Source of the DNA: Streptomyces sp. CA-210063
GTDB taxonomy: Bacteria > Actinomycetota > Actinomycetes > Streptomycetales > Streptomycetaceae
Length of the DNA: 64,000 bases
NCBI RefSeq assembly: GCF_024612015.1
Contig: NZ_CP102512.1
Coordinates: 3,844,001 to 3,908,000 of the forward strand
Direction: 5' to 3'
The position numbers and the translations under genes are program-made. The notes below the pieces were generated by a model. The model was not told where the DNA came from. It did not search any database and worked only from the letters and a program-made list of their open reading frames with translations. Shown here one piece after another: positions 54,997-63,379 of this stretch. How positions within the stretch are numbered: the stretch's first letter is position 1; the number at the start of each line of letters is the position of its first letter.

Positions 54997-57683
54997 CGCG
55001 CCACCCCCACAAGGTCGTTGTCGTCGGAGTTCTCCCGGACGCCGTTCTCCCGGTCGGCGTTCTCCCGGTCGGCGTTCTCCCGGTCGGCGTTCTCCCGGTC
55101 GCCGTCCAGGCCGAGCAGCAGCCGCACCACCGGCAGCACCGCGTCCGCACGGTCGTGGTCGAGGTCGGCCGCGAAGCCCGGTATGCCGGTCCCGCCGGCC
55201 GCCGCGCTCCCCCGCTGCCCCGGCCCGCGCCGCACCAGCTCGCCGAGCGTCCGGCGCACCCCCGGCTCGTACGCCGAGAACGTCCGCCGCAGCAACGGCA
55301 GTACGTCCGTGAACGCGTCCCCCGGCACCCCGGTCAGCCAGGCGTCCACCAGCCCGAGCAGCCGCTCGTCGTGCACCAGGAGCATCCCGCCGCCGGAGCC
55401 ACCGCCGACGAACCCCTCGATCCACGCCGCCGCGTCGGCCGGCGCCGTACCGGGCGACAGCACGAGCCCCATCAGCCGCGCCGCCTCGTCCTGTGCCAAC
55501 TCCCCGTCGTCCAGCAGGAGTCGTACGGCCCGCCCCCGAATGATGCCCGGGACGGTGTCCCGCCCGGAGAGGACACGCAGCACCGCATGCCAACGGGCGC
55601 GTATGTCACCGCCCCGCTCCGTGCGCTCCCCCGTGACGACGTCACCCAGCAGCCCCACCGCTCCGTGCACCGCGTCCACATGGCGGCGCATCTCCTGTGC
55701 CGCCTCCGCGTCGAGCGCGGCGCACGCGGGCGGGAGCCCGACGAAGACGCGCTCGGCGAGCCCGGCGGCGACCTCGGCCAGCGCCCGGGTGTCGGTGGCG
55801 CGGACGTCGCCGTAGCGGAGGGAGCGGACGAGGGCGGGGAGGGCCTGGGCGAGGTGGCCCACGTCGGCGTCGAGGGCGGCGCGGTCGGCGAGGACCCGCA
55901 TCACCACGGGCAGGGCGTCGGGGAGTTCGGCGAGCAGGCAGTGCTCCGCGAGCCCCGTGATATCGGCGAGCGACCGGGCCGTGACGGCGTCCGCCTCGGC
56001 CTTCGCGGTCGTCGCGGAGAGCACGGTGGTCCCCCACACCCCGGCCTCGGCGACCCGCACCGACAGCTCCGGCTCCCAGCGCAGCCGCCAGGTCTCCCGG
56101 AACGTGCCCGTGCTGCCGCGCGAGGTCGTCGGCTCGCCCCACTCGACGCCGAGCAGCCGCAGCCGGTGCAGCAGACGGCTGCGCTCCGCGTCGTTCTCCT
56201 TCCGCAGGTCGAGCTCCAACTCCCGCTCCAGCGCCTCCGGCTTGAGCCGCAGCCGCCGCTGGAGCCGCGCGAGGTCCCGCTGCAACGGCACCGCCGGCGC
56301 CGACTCGGGCACCTCCCCCAGTACGTCACCGACCACCAGCCGGTCGTGCACCAGCGACAGCGGTACGTCCGAGCCGTCGCACATCACCGCCCGTACGGCG
56401 TCGGTGGTCTCCGTGAGCCCCGGCAGAGGGCGCCCGCGCATCGCGGCGAGCGTCTCGGCCAGCCGTACCGCCTCGATGACATGCGCGGAGGAGACGATCC
56501 GGTCCTCCTCCCGCAGCAGCCCCGCGACCTTGGTCAGCCACCGCTCCACGGGACGGTCGGGTGCGCTGAACAGGTGGCCGTACCAGCCCGGCGAGTCGAT
56601 GCCCGCGCCGTAGCCGCTGGCCCGGGCCAGCCTTCGGTGCGTCCACGGCACCCAGGTCATGTCGGCCTTGACCTTGGGCAGCCCCTTCAGCAGCGCCCGA
56701 TCGGCGGCCACGGTCCGTTTCTCCCACAGCGCGGGCACATGCCAGGCCCCGCACACGACGGCCACGCCGTCGTCCCCGAACTCCTTCTGCGCGGCCCGCA
56801 GCTGCAACCGCATGTACGCCTCACGCACCGGGTCCCGATCGCGCCCCCCGGTCCCGAACACCTCCCGCAGCGCCCCCATGGCCTCCTCCAGCACGGCGAA
56901 CGGCGCGAAGACGTCCCCACCGGCCCCCCGATGCTCGACCACGTCCTCCCACCACCGCTCGGCATCGTCATACCCGGCCGCTTCGGCAAGCGCGGCCAGA
57001 GGGTCGACGCGAACCGCCTCGTCCGCCGACGCCTCAGCCGAGGCCGGCCCTTCGCCCGGCGCCAATCCCTCAGTCGCCCCCTGCGGCCGCGAGGTCCGTC
57101 CGTTCGGCTCGGCGGCGGCAGCCTCCTCTCTCCCCCACACCAGCGAATGCGTGGCCGGCAGGTCGATGAAACGGGCCGGGACACCGTGGGCCAGGGCCCA
57201 GCGGATGGCCACCCACTCCGGGGAGAACTCGGCGAGGGGCCAGAAGGAGGAGCGGCCGGGTTCGTCGACCGCGTGGGCGAGGAGGGCGACCGGGGGCCGC
57301 ATGTCCTCGTCGGCGGCGAGCGGGATGAGCGCGTCCGCCTCCGGTGGCCCCTCGATCAGCACGACCCGGGGCCGGGCCGCCTCCAGCGCGGCCCGCACCG
57401 CCCGCGCCGACCCCGGCCCGTGATGCCGCACCCCGAGCAGCAACGGCCCACCACCAGGCGGCCGCACCCCGGCGAGCCTCTGCATGTCCGCGTGTTCCAC
57501 GCCCGCGTACGCCTCCACGCCGCCGTGAGTCTCCACGCCGGCATGCGCCTCCGCCCCGGCAACCTTCTCCACGTCGGTGCATGCCTCCGCCCCAGCACAC
57601 CCCTCCACCTCAACCGCCGTGTCCGGCCGCCCGGCCGGACCCGGGCCGCCGGTCCCCGCCGCTCCCTCTCCCCGCCCCGTCAC
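54993..57683 (-). CDS. DUF5682-family protein (large, MoxR-linked)
   Basis: An 896-residue protein from GTG 57681-57683, with the 4-base GTGA overlap of the MoxR stop. After a low-complexity N-terminus of about 70 residues comes a domain opening LLGVRHHGPGSARAVRAALE, then PRVVLIEGPPEADALIPLA, ATHSLVWG and VVCGAWHVPALWEKRT; the pattern recalls TraB/ChaN-type hydrolase-like proteins (inference). The large middle and C-terminal parts are helical. The C-terminus carries five (A/G)DREN-like pentads from a 15-bp repeat. It always seems to accompany MoxR and VWA genes in this type of locus. Confidence 0.82.
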   Translation of the reverse strand: MTGRGEGAAGTGGPGPAGRPDTAVEVEGCAGAEACTDVEKVAGAEAHAGVETHGGVEAYAGVEHADMQRLAGVRPPGGGPLLLGVRHHGPGSARAVRAALEAARPRVVLIEGPPEADALIPLAADEDMRPPVALLAHAVDEPGRSSFWPLAEFSPEWVAIRWALAHGVPARFIDLPATHSLVWGREEAAAAEPNGRTSRPQGATEGLAPGEGPASAEASADEAVRVDPLAALAEAAGYDDAERWWEDVVEHRGAGGDVFAPFAVLEEAMGALREVFGTGGRDRDPVREAYMRLQLRAAQKEFGDDGVAVVCGAWHVPALWEKRTVAADRALLKGLPKVKADMTWVPWTHRRLARASGYGAGIDSPGWYGHLFSAPDRPVERWLTKVAGLLREEDRIVSSAHVIEAVRLAETLAAMRGRPLPGLTETTDAVRAVMCDGSDVPLSLVHDRLVVGDVLGEVPESAPAVPLQRDLARLQRRLRLKPEALERELELDLRKENDAERSRLLHRLRLLGVEWGEPTTSRGSTGTFRETWRLRWEPELSVRVAEAGVWGTTVLSATTAKAEADAVTARSLADITGLAEHCLLAELPDALPVVMRVLADRAALDADVGHLAQALPALVRSLRYGDVRATDTRALAEVAAGLAERVFVGLPPACAALDAEAAQEMRRHVDAVHGAVGLLGDVVTGERTERGGDIRARWHAVLRVLSGRDTVPGIIRGRAVRLLLDDGELAQDEAARLMGLVLSPGTAPADAAAWIEGFVGGGSGGGMLLVHDERLLGLVDAWLTGVPGDAFTDVLPLLRRTFSAYEPGVRRTLGELVRRGPGQRGSAAAGGTGIPGFAADLDHDRADAVLPVVRLLLGLDGDRENADRENADRENADRENGVRENSDDNDLVGVAR
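55029..55103 (-). repeat. Five tandem 15-bp units encoding (A/G)DREN
   Basis: Units of GTTCTCCCGGTCGGC (plus strand) with the first and last slightly changed, near the 3' end of the DUF5682 gene. Confidence 0.85.
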
Positions 57684-58870
57684 GCGCTCACCTCGCGGCA
57701 GGCGCGGTAGAAGTCCGTCCAGCCGTCGCGCTCGCGGACGACCGCCTCCAGGTACTCCTGCCAGATGACGCGGTCGGCGGCCGGGTCGCGGACGACGGCG
57801 CCGAGGATGCCGGCGGCGACGTCGGACGGGCGCAGGACGCCGTCGCCGAAGTGGGCGGCGAGGGCGAGCCCGTTGGTGACGACGGAGATCGCCTCGGCGG
57901 TCGACAGGGTGCCGCTGGGCGACTTCAGTTTCGTACGGCCGTCCGTGGTGACGCCGTCGCGGAGCTCCCGGAAGACGGTGACGACGCGGCGGATCTCGTC
58001 GATGCCGTCCGGCGCGGCCGGCAGGTCGAGTGAGCGGCCGATCTGGTCGACGCGGCGCGAGACGATGTCGACCTCGGCGTCGGCACTCTCCGGCAGCGGC
58101 AGCACGACCGTGTTGAAACGGCGGCGCAGGGCGCTCGACAGGTCGTTGACCCCGCGGTCGCGGTCATTGGCCGTGGCGATGAGGTTGAAGCCGCGGACGG
58201 CCTGCACTTCCTGCCCCAACTCCGGGATCGGCAGGGTCTTCTCGGACAGGATCGTGATCAGCGTGTCCTGGACGTCGGCCGGGATACGGGTCAGCTCCTC
58301 CACGCGGGCCGTCATGCCCTCCGCCATGGCCCGCATGACGGGGCTGGGCACGAGGGCGTCACGGCTCGGGCCGTGGGCGAGCAGCCGCGCGTAGTTCCAG
58401 CCGTAGCGGATCGCTTCTTCCGGGGTGCCCGCCGTGCCCTGCACGAGCAGTGTGGAGTCGCCGCTGACGGCCGCGGCCAGGTGCTCGGAGACCCAGGTCT
58501 TGGCGGTGCCGGGCACGCCGAGCAGGAGCAGGGCGCGGTCGGTGGCGAGGGTGGTGACGGCGACCTCGACGATGCGGCGCGGCCCGACGTACTTCGGTGT
58601 GATCACCGTGCCGTCCGGGAGCGTCCCGCCGAGCAGATAGGTGGCGACGGCCCACGGCGAGAGCTTCCAGCGGGCCGGCCGGGGCCGGTCGTCCTGGGCG
58701 GCCAGCGCGGTCAGTTCATCGGCGAAGGCGTGCTCGGCGTGGGCCCGCAGAACCTCGCCGCCCGCACGCGGGTCCACCCCCGCGTCCGTGTGTACACGCG
58801 TGTGCGTGTTCGCGGGCGCGGACTGGTTGCGGCTCGGGTCGACAGTGGTCGTTCCAGTAGACGCAGGCAT
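57680..58870 (-). CDS. MoxR-type AAA+ ATPase
   Basis: A 396-residue AAA+ protein from ATG 58868-58870 (GAGGGGGA upstream). After a variable N-terminus of about 60 residues: Walker A GVPGTAKT (118-125), an AAA_5-like pattern, Walker-B-like region and sensor FNLIATANDRDRGVNDLSSA with arginine-rich LRRRFNTVVLPLPE. MoxR ATPases are ring-shaped chaperone-like machines that load or remodel VWA-partner complexes. It heads the operon with DUF5682, the 55-residue ORF and the VWA gene, from a divergent damage-type promoter. Confidence 0.92.
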   Translation of the reverse strand: MPASTGTTTVDPSRNQSAPANTHTRVHTDAGVDPRAGGEVLRAHAEHAFADELTALAAQDDRPRPARWKLSPWAVATYLLGGTLPDGTVITPKYVGPRRIVEVAVTTLATDRALLLLGVPGTAKTWVSEHLAAAVSGDSTLLVQGTAGTPEEAIRYGWNYARLLAHGPSRDALVPSPVMRAMAEGMTARVEELTRIPADVQDTLITILSEKTLPIPELGQEVQAVRGFNLIATANDRDRGVNDLSSALRRRFNTVVLPLPESADAEVDIVSRRVDQIGRSLDLPAAPDGIDEIRRVVTVFRELRDGVTTDGRTKLKSPSGTLSTAEAISVVTNGLALAAHFGDGVLRPSDVAAGILGAVVRDPAADRVIWQEYLEAVVRERDGWTDFYRACREVSA

Positions 58871-58913
58871 GGCTGAGTCCCCCTCCAGCTCGGCCGGTTC
58901 GGATCTGGTGACC

Positions 58914-58997
58914 ACACTGCACCACACCACTGACAATCCAGTCTGACCTGCGGAAATTGGATCGCGCAAACCAATTGTCAGTGGTGGGATCTACCTT
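58914..58997. promoter_or_regulatory. Divergent PafBC-type (TTGTCAGTG-N8-TAnnnT) promoters
   Basis: Plus strand: TTGTCAGTG (58975-58983), 8 bp, TACCTT (58992-58997); the SWIM ATG at 59004 then lies at the expected start point. Minus strand: TTGTCAGTG (58936-58928), 8 bp, CAGTGT (58919-58914), one base off TAnnnT. The TTGTCAGTG boxes form a 13-bp inverted pair (58925-58937 and 58974-58986). This is the motif of LexA-independent, PafBC-dependent DNA-damage promoters in actinobacteria. Confidence 0.8.
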
Positions 58998-59003
58998 CGA
59001 AGC

Positions 59004-60380
59004 ATGACTCAGCAGGGGGTGCGCTGGACGGCTGAGCAGGTGCTGGCATTGGCACCTGACGCCACGTCGCGCAAAGCCGGAAGCAAACTCGGCGCGGCCG
59101 GGCCGTGGTCGGAGGCAGGCACTTCGGACGAGGGGACGGTGTGGGGACTATGCAGAGGCAGTGGCAGCAAGCCGTATCAGACAGTGATCGACGTCGCGGA
59201 CTCCACCGGGCCCGCGTACAAGTGCAGTTGTCCGAGCAGGAAGTTCCCGTGCAAGCATGCGCTGGGGCTGCTGCTTCTCTGGGCGGGCGGCGACGCCGCG
59301 GTGCCGCCTGGGCAGGCGCCGGACTGGGCGGAGCAGTGGCTTGCGGGCCGCCGCTCGCGCGCAGCGGAGAGGACGACGAGGACGGACGCGGCATCTGGGG
59401 CCACGTCCGCTGACCCCGAGGCGGCGCGTCGCCGAGCTGAGCGGCGCGCCGACCGGATCACCGCGGGCGCGACGGAGCTCGAACAGCGCCTGACCGACCT
59501 GCTCCGCGGCGGCCTGGCCGCCGCGGAGCAGGCGGGGTACGGCCTGTGGGAGGAGACGGCGGCCCGTATGGTCGACGCCCAGGCCCCCGGACTGGCCGCG
59601 CGGGTGAGGGAGTTGGGTGCGATACCGGGCTCGGGCCCCGGCTGGCCGGTCCGCCTCCTTGAGGAGTGCGCCCTTCTTCATCTCCTGGACCGGGGCTGGC
59701 TGCGCCGCGAGCAGCTCCCTGACGGCCTGGCGGCCACGGTCCGCTCCCGGGTCGGCCTGCCCGGCTCCCCGGACGGCCCACCGGTCCGCGACCGCTGGCT
59801 GGCCCTCGCCCAGTACGACACGTCCGACTCCCGTCTCACCACCCGCCGCATCTGGCTCCACGGCGCCGAGTCGGGCCGTACGGCACTGCTCCTCTCCTAC
59901 GGAGCCGCCGGCCGAGCCCCCGAGCTGTCGCTCCCGGTCGGCCTGGCCTTCGAGGCGGAGGTGTCGGCGTACCCGGGCGCGGGACAGCTACGAGCGGCCC
60001 TGGGCGAGCGATTCACCGCGCCCGAGCCCACCGCCCTACGACCGCCGGGCCTGACTTCGGCCGAAGCGGCGGCCCGTTACGGCGAGGCCCTCCGGGACGA
60101 CCCCTGGCTGGACGCCTACCCGGTCACCCTCGCCCGTGTCCTACCGATCCCGGACGGCGACTCCTGGCAACTGGCCGACGCCGACAGCGATCTGGCCCTC
60201 CCCATCACCCCGGCCGCCCGCTCCCGCCCGGGTCTGTGGCGCCTCGTCGCCCTCTCCGGCGGCACGCCCGTCACGGTCTTCGGTGAGTGCGGCCACCGTG
60301 GCTTCACACCGCTGACGGCTTGGGCGGAGGGGACGGAGGAGACATCGGTGGCGGCCGGTCAGGCGGCGGCCCTGTGCTGA
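59004..60380 (+). CDS. SWIM zinc-finger protein
   Basis: A 458-residue protein. The SWIM motif is exact: Cys74-x-Cys76, six residues, then Cys83-x-His85 (YKCSCPSRKFPCKHALGLLL). The rest is a long helical region with WxxxEE-type segments (RITAGATELEQRLTDLLRGG, AARMVDAQAPGLAARVRELG) and a beta-rich C-terminal half. SWIM domains bind DNA or proteins and occur near MoxR-VWA loci. It starts at the leaderless ATG 59004 and is followed by the DUF5691 gene after 55 bp. Confidence 0.9.
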   Translation: MTQQGVRWTAEQVLALAPDATSRKAGSKLGAAGPWSEAGTSDEGTVWGLCRGSGSKPYQTVIDVADSTGPAYKCSCPSRKFPCKHALGLLLLWAGGDAAVPPGQAPDWAEQWLAGRRSRAAERTTRTDAASGATSADPEAARRRAERRADRITAGATELEQRLTDLLRGGLAAAEQAGYGLWEETAARMVDAQAPGLAARVRELGAIPGSGPGWPVRLLEECALLHLLDRGWLRREQLPDGLAATVRSRVGLPGSPDGPPVRDRWLALAQYDTSDSRLTTRRIWLHGAESGRTALLLSYGAAGRAPELSLPVGLAFEAEVSAYPGAGQLRAALGERFTAPEPTALRPPGLTSAEAAARYGEALRDDPWLDAYPVTLARVLPIPDGDSWQLADADSDLALPITPAARSRPGLWRLVALSGGTPVTVFGECGHRGFTPLTAWAEGTEETSVAAGQAAALC

Positions 60381-60435
60381 GGGAAGGCGGAGGCAGCGGC
60401 GGGAGCAGCGGTTCACGGCCTACGGAAGGAACCTC

Positions 60436-62049
60436 ATGACCAGTACCTCAGAAGCTTCGACGGGGTCCTCCTGGGAGGAGCTCGTCACCACGGCGCTGCT
60501 CGGGACGGATCGTCGTACGCCGCCGGGGTCGGTGCCCGGCCGGGACGCGCCCGTGGCGCTGTTGGACGCGGCGGCCGTGGAGACCGTGCGGCGCAGGGCC
60601 GGGATACGGCCGGTGCGGGCGGCGGCGCGGCCGGAGCCGGTGGCACCGGACCGGCGGCCGCCGTTGCCGCCCGCCGCCACACGCAGACTGGCGACCATGC
60701 TGGCCGACCGGCCCGGCACGGGTGGCGGCCGCCGGGGTGCGGCGCCCGATCTGATGGAACTGCTGCCCCAGTGGCTGGCGTTGGCCAACGCTTACGGTTA
60801 CGCGGCGCCTCCGCAGGCCCTGCCCGCGCTGCTGGACGCGGCGCGCGGCCGTACGGATCTGCGCCCCGCCGCCCTGACCTTCGCGGGCACACGGGCGCTG
60901 TGGCTGGCCCGGCTGAACACGGACTGGCGGTTCGCGCTGCGTGCGGTGCCCGGCGGTGGCGCGGCCCTGCCCGGCCCCGACGAGCCGGAGCGGGTCCAAC
61001 GGCTCTGGCAGGAGGGCCTGTTCGCGGAGCGCGTCGCGCTGCTCACGGCGATACGGGCCCGGGATGCCGCGTCGGCACGCGAGTTGCTGGCGTCCACCTG
61101 GCCGACGGAGCGGGCCGAGGACCGGCTCATGTTCCTCGACACGCTCCGTACGGGGCTGGGTGCGCGGGACGAGCCGTTCCTGGAGACCGCGTTGGCGGAC
61201 CGCAGCCGGAATGTACGGGCGACGGCGGCGGAGTTGCTGTCCGCGCTGCCCGACTCGGCGCTCGCGGGGCGAATGGCGAAGCGGGCGACCACGTGTGTGG
61301 CCGTCGACCACACCGCAGGCGCGCCCACACTCGTGGTCGAGGCTCCGCACGAGTGCGACCCCGGCATGGAGCGCGACGGTGTGCTGCCCAAGGCTCCGTC
61401 CGGGCGGGGTGAACGGTCGTGGTGGCTGGGCCAGTTGGTGGAGGCGGCGCCGCTCGGGGCGTGGTCGCGGCGGTTCGGGGGGCGTACACCGGAGGAGATC
61501 GTGGCGCTGCCGGTCGCGGACGACTGGCGCGGGGAGCTGCACGGGGCGTGGTGCCGGGCGGCGGTGCGGCAGCGGAATCCCGGGTGGTCGCGGGCGTTGT
61601 TGGGGGCGCCGTCCACTCCGGAGGCCGGGGGGCCGGGGGCCGTGTCGCTGGCCGAGCGGGCGAAGTTGCTGGCGATGCTGGAGGACGGGGAGCGGGCCGG
61701 GTGGGTGGCGGGGTTCATCGCCACGCATGGGTTGTCGGAGGCGTTTCAGCTGCTGGGGGTGTGCGCGGTGCCGTGGGCTCCGCCGTTGGGGAGGGCCGTG
61801 GTGGACGCGCTCAACATCGCGCGGGACGCGGGGAGTTATCCGTGGAGTTTCAGCGGGGTGATGGGGCTGGCCGAGCGGTGCCTGGATCCTGTGGAGGTGG
61901 TGCGGCTCGAACCGCTCACGGCTACGCCGGAGGATGCGGAGGATTCGGCGCCGGGGGCCGGGGGGTACTGGGCCGAGGCGTTTCAGCGGCTGACGACTAC
62001 GTTGCGGTTGCGGGCGACGATGCAGGGGGAGCTGGCGCCGCCGCCGTGA
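60436..62049 (+). CDS. DUF5691-family protein
   Basis: A 537-residue, largely helical protein matching the DUF5691 type that accompanies SWIM and MoxR genes: opening SWEELVTTALLGTDRRTPP, middle LMFLDTLRTGLGARDEPFLE with ALADRSRNVRATAAELLSAL (HEAT-like repeats of about 30 residues), and ending SYPWSFSGVMGLAERCLDP. GGAAGGA lies upstream of ATG 60436. Role unknown; HEAT-like solenoids usually bind proteins. Confidence 0.82.
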   Translation: MTSTSEASTGSSWEELVTTALLGTDRRTPPGSVPGRDAPVALLDAAAVETVRRRAGIRPVRAAARPEPVAPDRRPPLPPAATRRLATMLADRPGTGGGRRGAAPDLMELLPQWLALANAYGYAAPPQALPALLDAARGRTDLRPAALTFAGTRALWLARLNTDWRFALRAVPGGGAALPGPDEPERVQRLWQEGLFAERVALLTAIRARDAASARELLASTWPTERAEDRLMFLDTLRTGLGARDEPFLETALADRSRNVRATAAELLSALPDSALAGRMAKRATTCVAVDHTAGAPTLVVEAPHECDPGMERDGVLPKAPSGRGERSWWLGQLVEAAPLGAWSRRFGGRTPEEIVALPVADDWRGELHGAWCRAAVRQRNPGWSRALLGAPSTPEAGGPGAVSLAERAKLLAMLEDGERAGWVAGFIATHGLSEAFQLLGVCAVPWAPPLGRAVVDALNIARDAGSYPWSFSGVMGLAERCLDPVEVVRLEPLTATPEDAEDSAPGAGGYWAEAFQRLTTTLRLRATMQGELAPPP

Positions 62050-62181
62050 ACTTGGCGGGTTTCCTCGCCCCCGCCGCCCCTACCCGTCCCGTCCCCAGGG
62101 GTGCCGCCCCTTCGACCCCGCACGCGTCAGAGCTCGGGAGTTGGGGGTTGTCGGGCCGGGTGCAGGTGCGTTGTGGTTGAT
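62050..62181. other. Spacer after the DUF5691 gene
   Basis: No coding sequence; leads into the long inverted repeat element. Confidence 0.4.
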
Positions 62182-62254
62182 CGCGCAGTTCCCCGCGCCC
62201 CTGAAAGACCCCGGGCGCGACCGAATGCTTTGAAGGGGCGCGGGGAACTGCGCG
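62182..62254. repeat. Long inverted repeat element (CGCGCAGTTCCCCGCGCCCCT arms)
   Basis: Two 21-bp arms, 62182-62202 and 62234-62254, perfectly complementary, flank a 31-base loop. It sits between the convergent DUF5691 and icmB-like genes and acts as a likely bidirectional terminator. It is related to the elements at 13467, 16937 and 29801. Confidence 0.8.
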
Positions 62255-62293
62255 GGAAGCCCCCATTCGCCCGGAGACGAAGAACCCAGCGGT

Positions 62294-62710
62294 CTACGCG
62301 CCGGCCGGCTGTCGTACGTTCGCCCGCACCCAGTCCACGATCGACGCCGTCGTCGCCCCTGGGGTGAAGATCTCGGCGACACCCTTCTCCTTCAGCGGGG
62401 CGATGTCCGCCTCGGGGATGATGCCGCCGCCGAAGACGAGGATGTCCTCGGCGTCGCGGTCCTTGAGGAGGTCGATGACGGCGGCGAAGAGGGTGTTGTG
62501 GGCGCCGGAGAGGATGGAGAGGCCGATCGCGTCGGCGTCCTCCTGGATCGCCGTGTCGACGATCTGCTCGGGCGTCTGGTGGAGGCCGGTGTAGATGACC
62601 TCCATACCGGCGTCGCGCAGCGCTCGCGCGATCACCTTGGCCCCGCGATCGTGGCCGTCGAGTCCCGGCTTGGCGACGACCACGCGGATCGGACCGGCTG
62701 CCACACCCAT
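62294..62710 (-). CDS. icmB: Coenzyme-B12-binding acyl-CoA mutase small subunit (IcmB-like)
   Basis: A 138-residue protein consisting only of the B12-binding fold: [20 protein letters not shown] (DxHxxG cobalamin motif), [25 protein letters not shown] and [19 protein letters not shown]. As a small free subunit it matches the isobutyryl-CoA mutase type rather than the fused methylmalonyl-CoA mutase. It needs a large catalytic subunit encoded elsewhere. ATG at 62708-62710; an in-frame ATG 12 bases upstream is possible. Confidence 0.88.
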   Translation of the reverse strand: MGVAAGPIRVVVAKPGLDGHDRGAKVIARALRDAGMEVIYTGLHQTPEQIVDTAIQEDADAIGLSILSGAHNTLFAAVIDLLKDRDAEDILVFGGGIIPEADIAPLKEKGVAEIFTPGATTASIVDWVRANVRQPAGA

Positions 62711-63379
62711 CACTGCCTCCATGAAACGAGTACACCAATCCGTAACAGAATACGGCCACATATGGCATGCAAGCCATGCAAACCGTACATATCGCAGCCC
62801 GCCGCATCGGGTGCGCCGGCACGGTGTCAGGCCCACGGAACTTCTACCCGCCCCGAGCCGCGGCGAAGTGAACGAACGTTATCTCCAGCATCCCTCAACC
62901 GGCAGTTTCGCGCTGGGGGGCAAGGGGGAAATCACACGGTGGGACACGTTCGCCGCGCACTGCTCCCGGATTCCGCGGCTCACGCGTCGCGCGGGGATCA
63001 AGGTGTTCGCTGAGGCGATCGCGGCATCCGGGCTTTTCCGGGCCGATGATCCAGAGACTCCCGGCGGCGTACGCGCCACGGGGTAGCGTGCGCAAAGAGA
63101 GTCGTCAGAGCGGCGCCGCACCGAACCGCCACCTGCGGGAGGCCACAGGGATGGGGCGGATCGGCGTCGGCAGACGGCGGATGGCAGGGCAGCGGGGAGT
63201 TTCAGGAGGTAGGGCCCCCCGTCGCGTGATCGGCGCCTCATGCGCCGCACACGCAGCGCAGGTCACGCAGACGACACATGTCGCGCGACATCGCACCCGC
63301 CGTCCACCGCCCGCACGCCGCTTTGCACTAGGGCACGGGGGACAGAGGCGTCCGCCCGTCTGCCGACGGGAGGTCGGGC
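62711..63379. other. Upstream region of the icmB-like and lipase genes
   Basis: Mostly gene-free apart from a weak 72-codon frame at 62868-63086. 62755-62800 has GGCATGCAAGCCATGCAA, a short inverted/direct repeat close to the icmB start; no hairpin terminator is seen. Confidence 0.5.
62868..63086 (+). CDS. Possible small protein, 72 residues
   Basis: GTG 62868 begins [18 protein letters not shown] and continues through [20 protein letters not shown] to [15 protein letters not shown]3 (about 75%) is lower than in neighbouring genes, and no ribosome-binding site better than CGGCGAA is present. I do not recognise it; it may be a small regulator or a gene remnant. Confidence 0.35.
   Translation: MNERYLQHPSTGSFALGGKGEITRWDTFAAHCSRIPRLTRRAGIKVFAEAIAASGLFRADDPETPGGVRATG

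Noticed and set aside
62294..62836. A longer start for the IcmB-like protein
   Set aside because: The extension upstream of 62722 has no family similarity and no ribosome-binding site.
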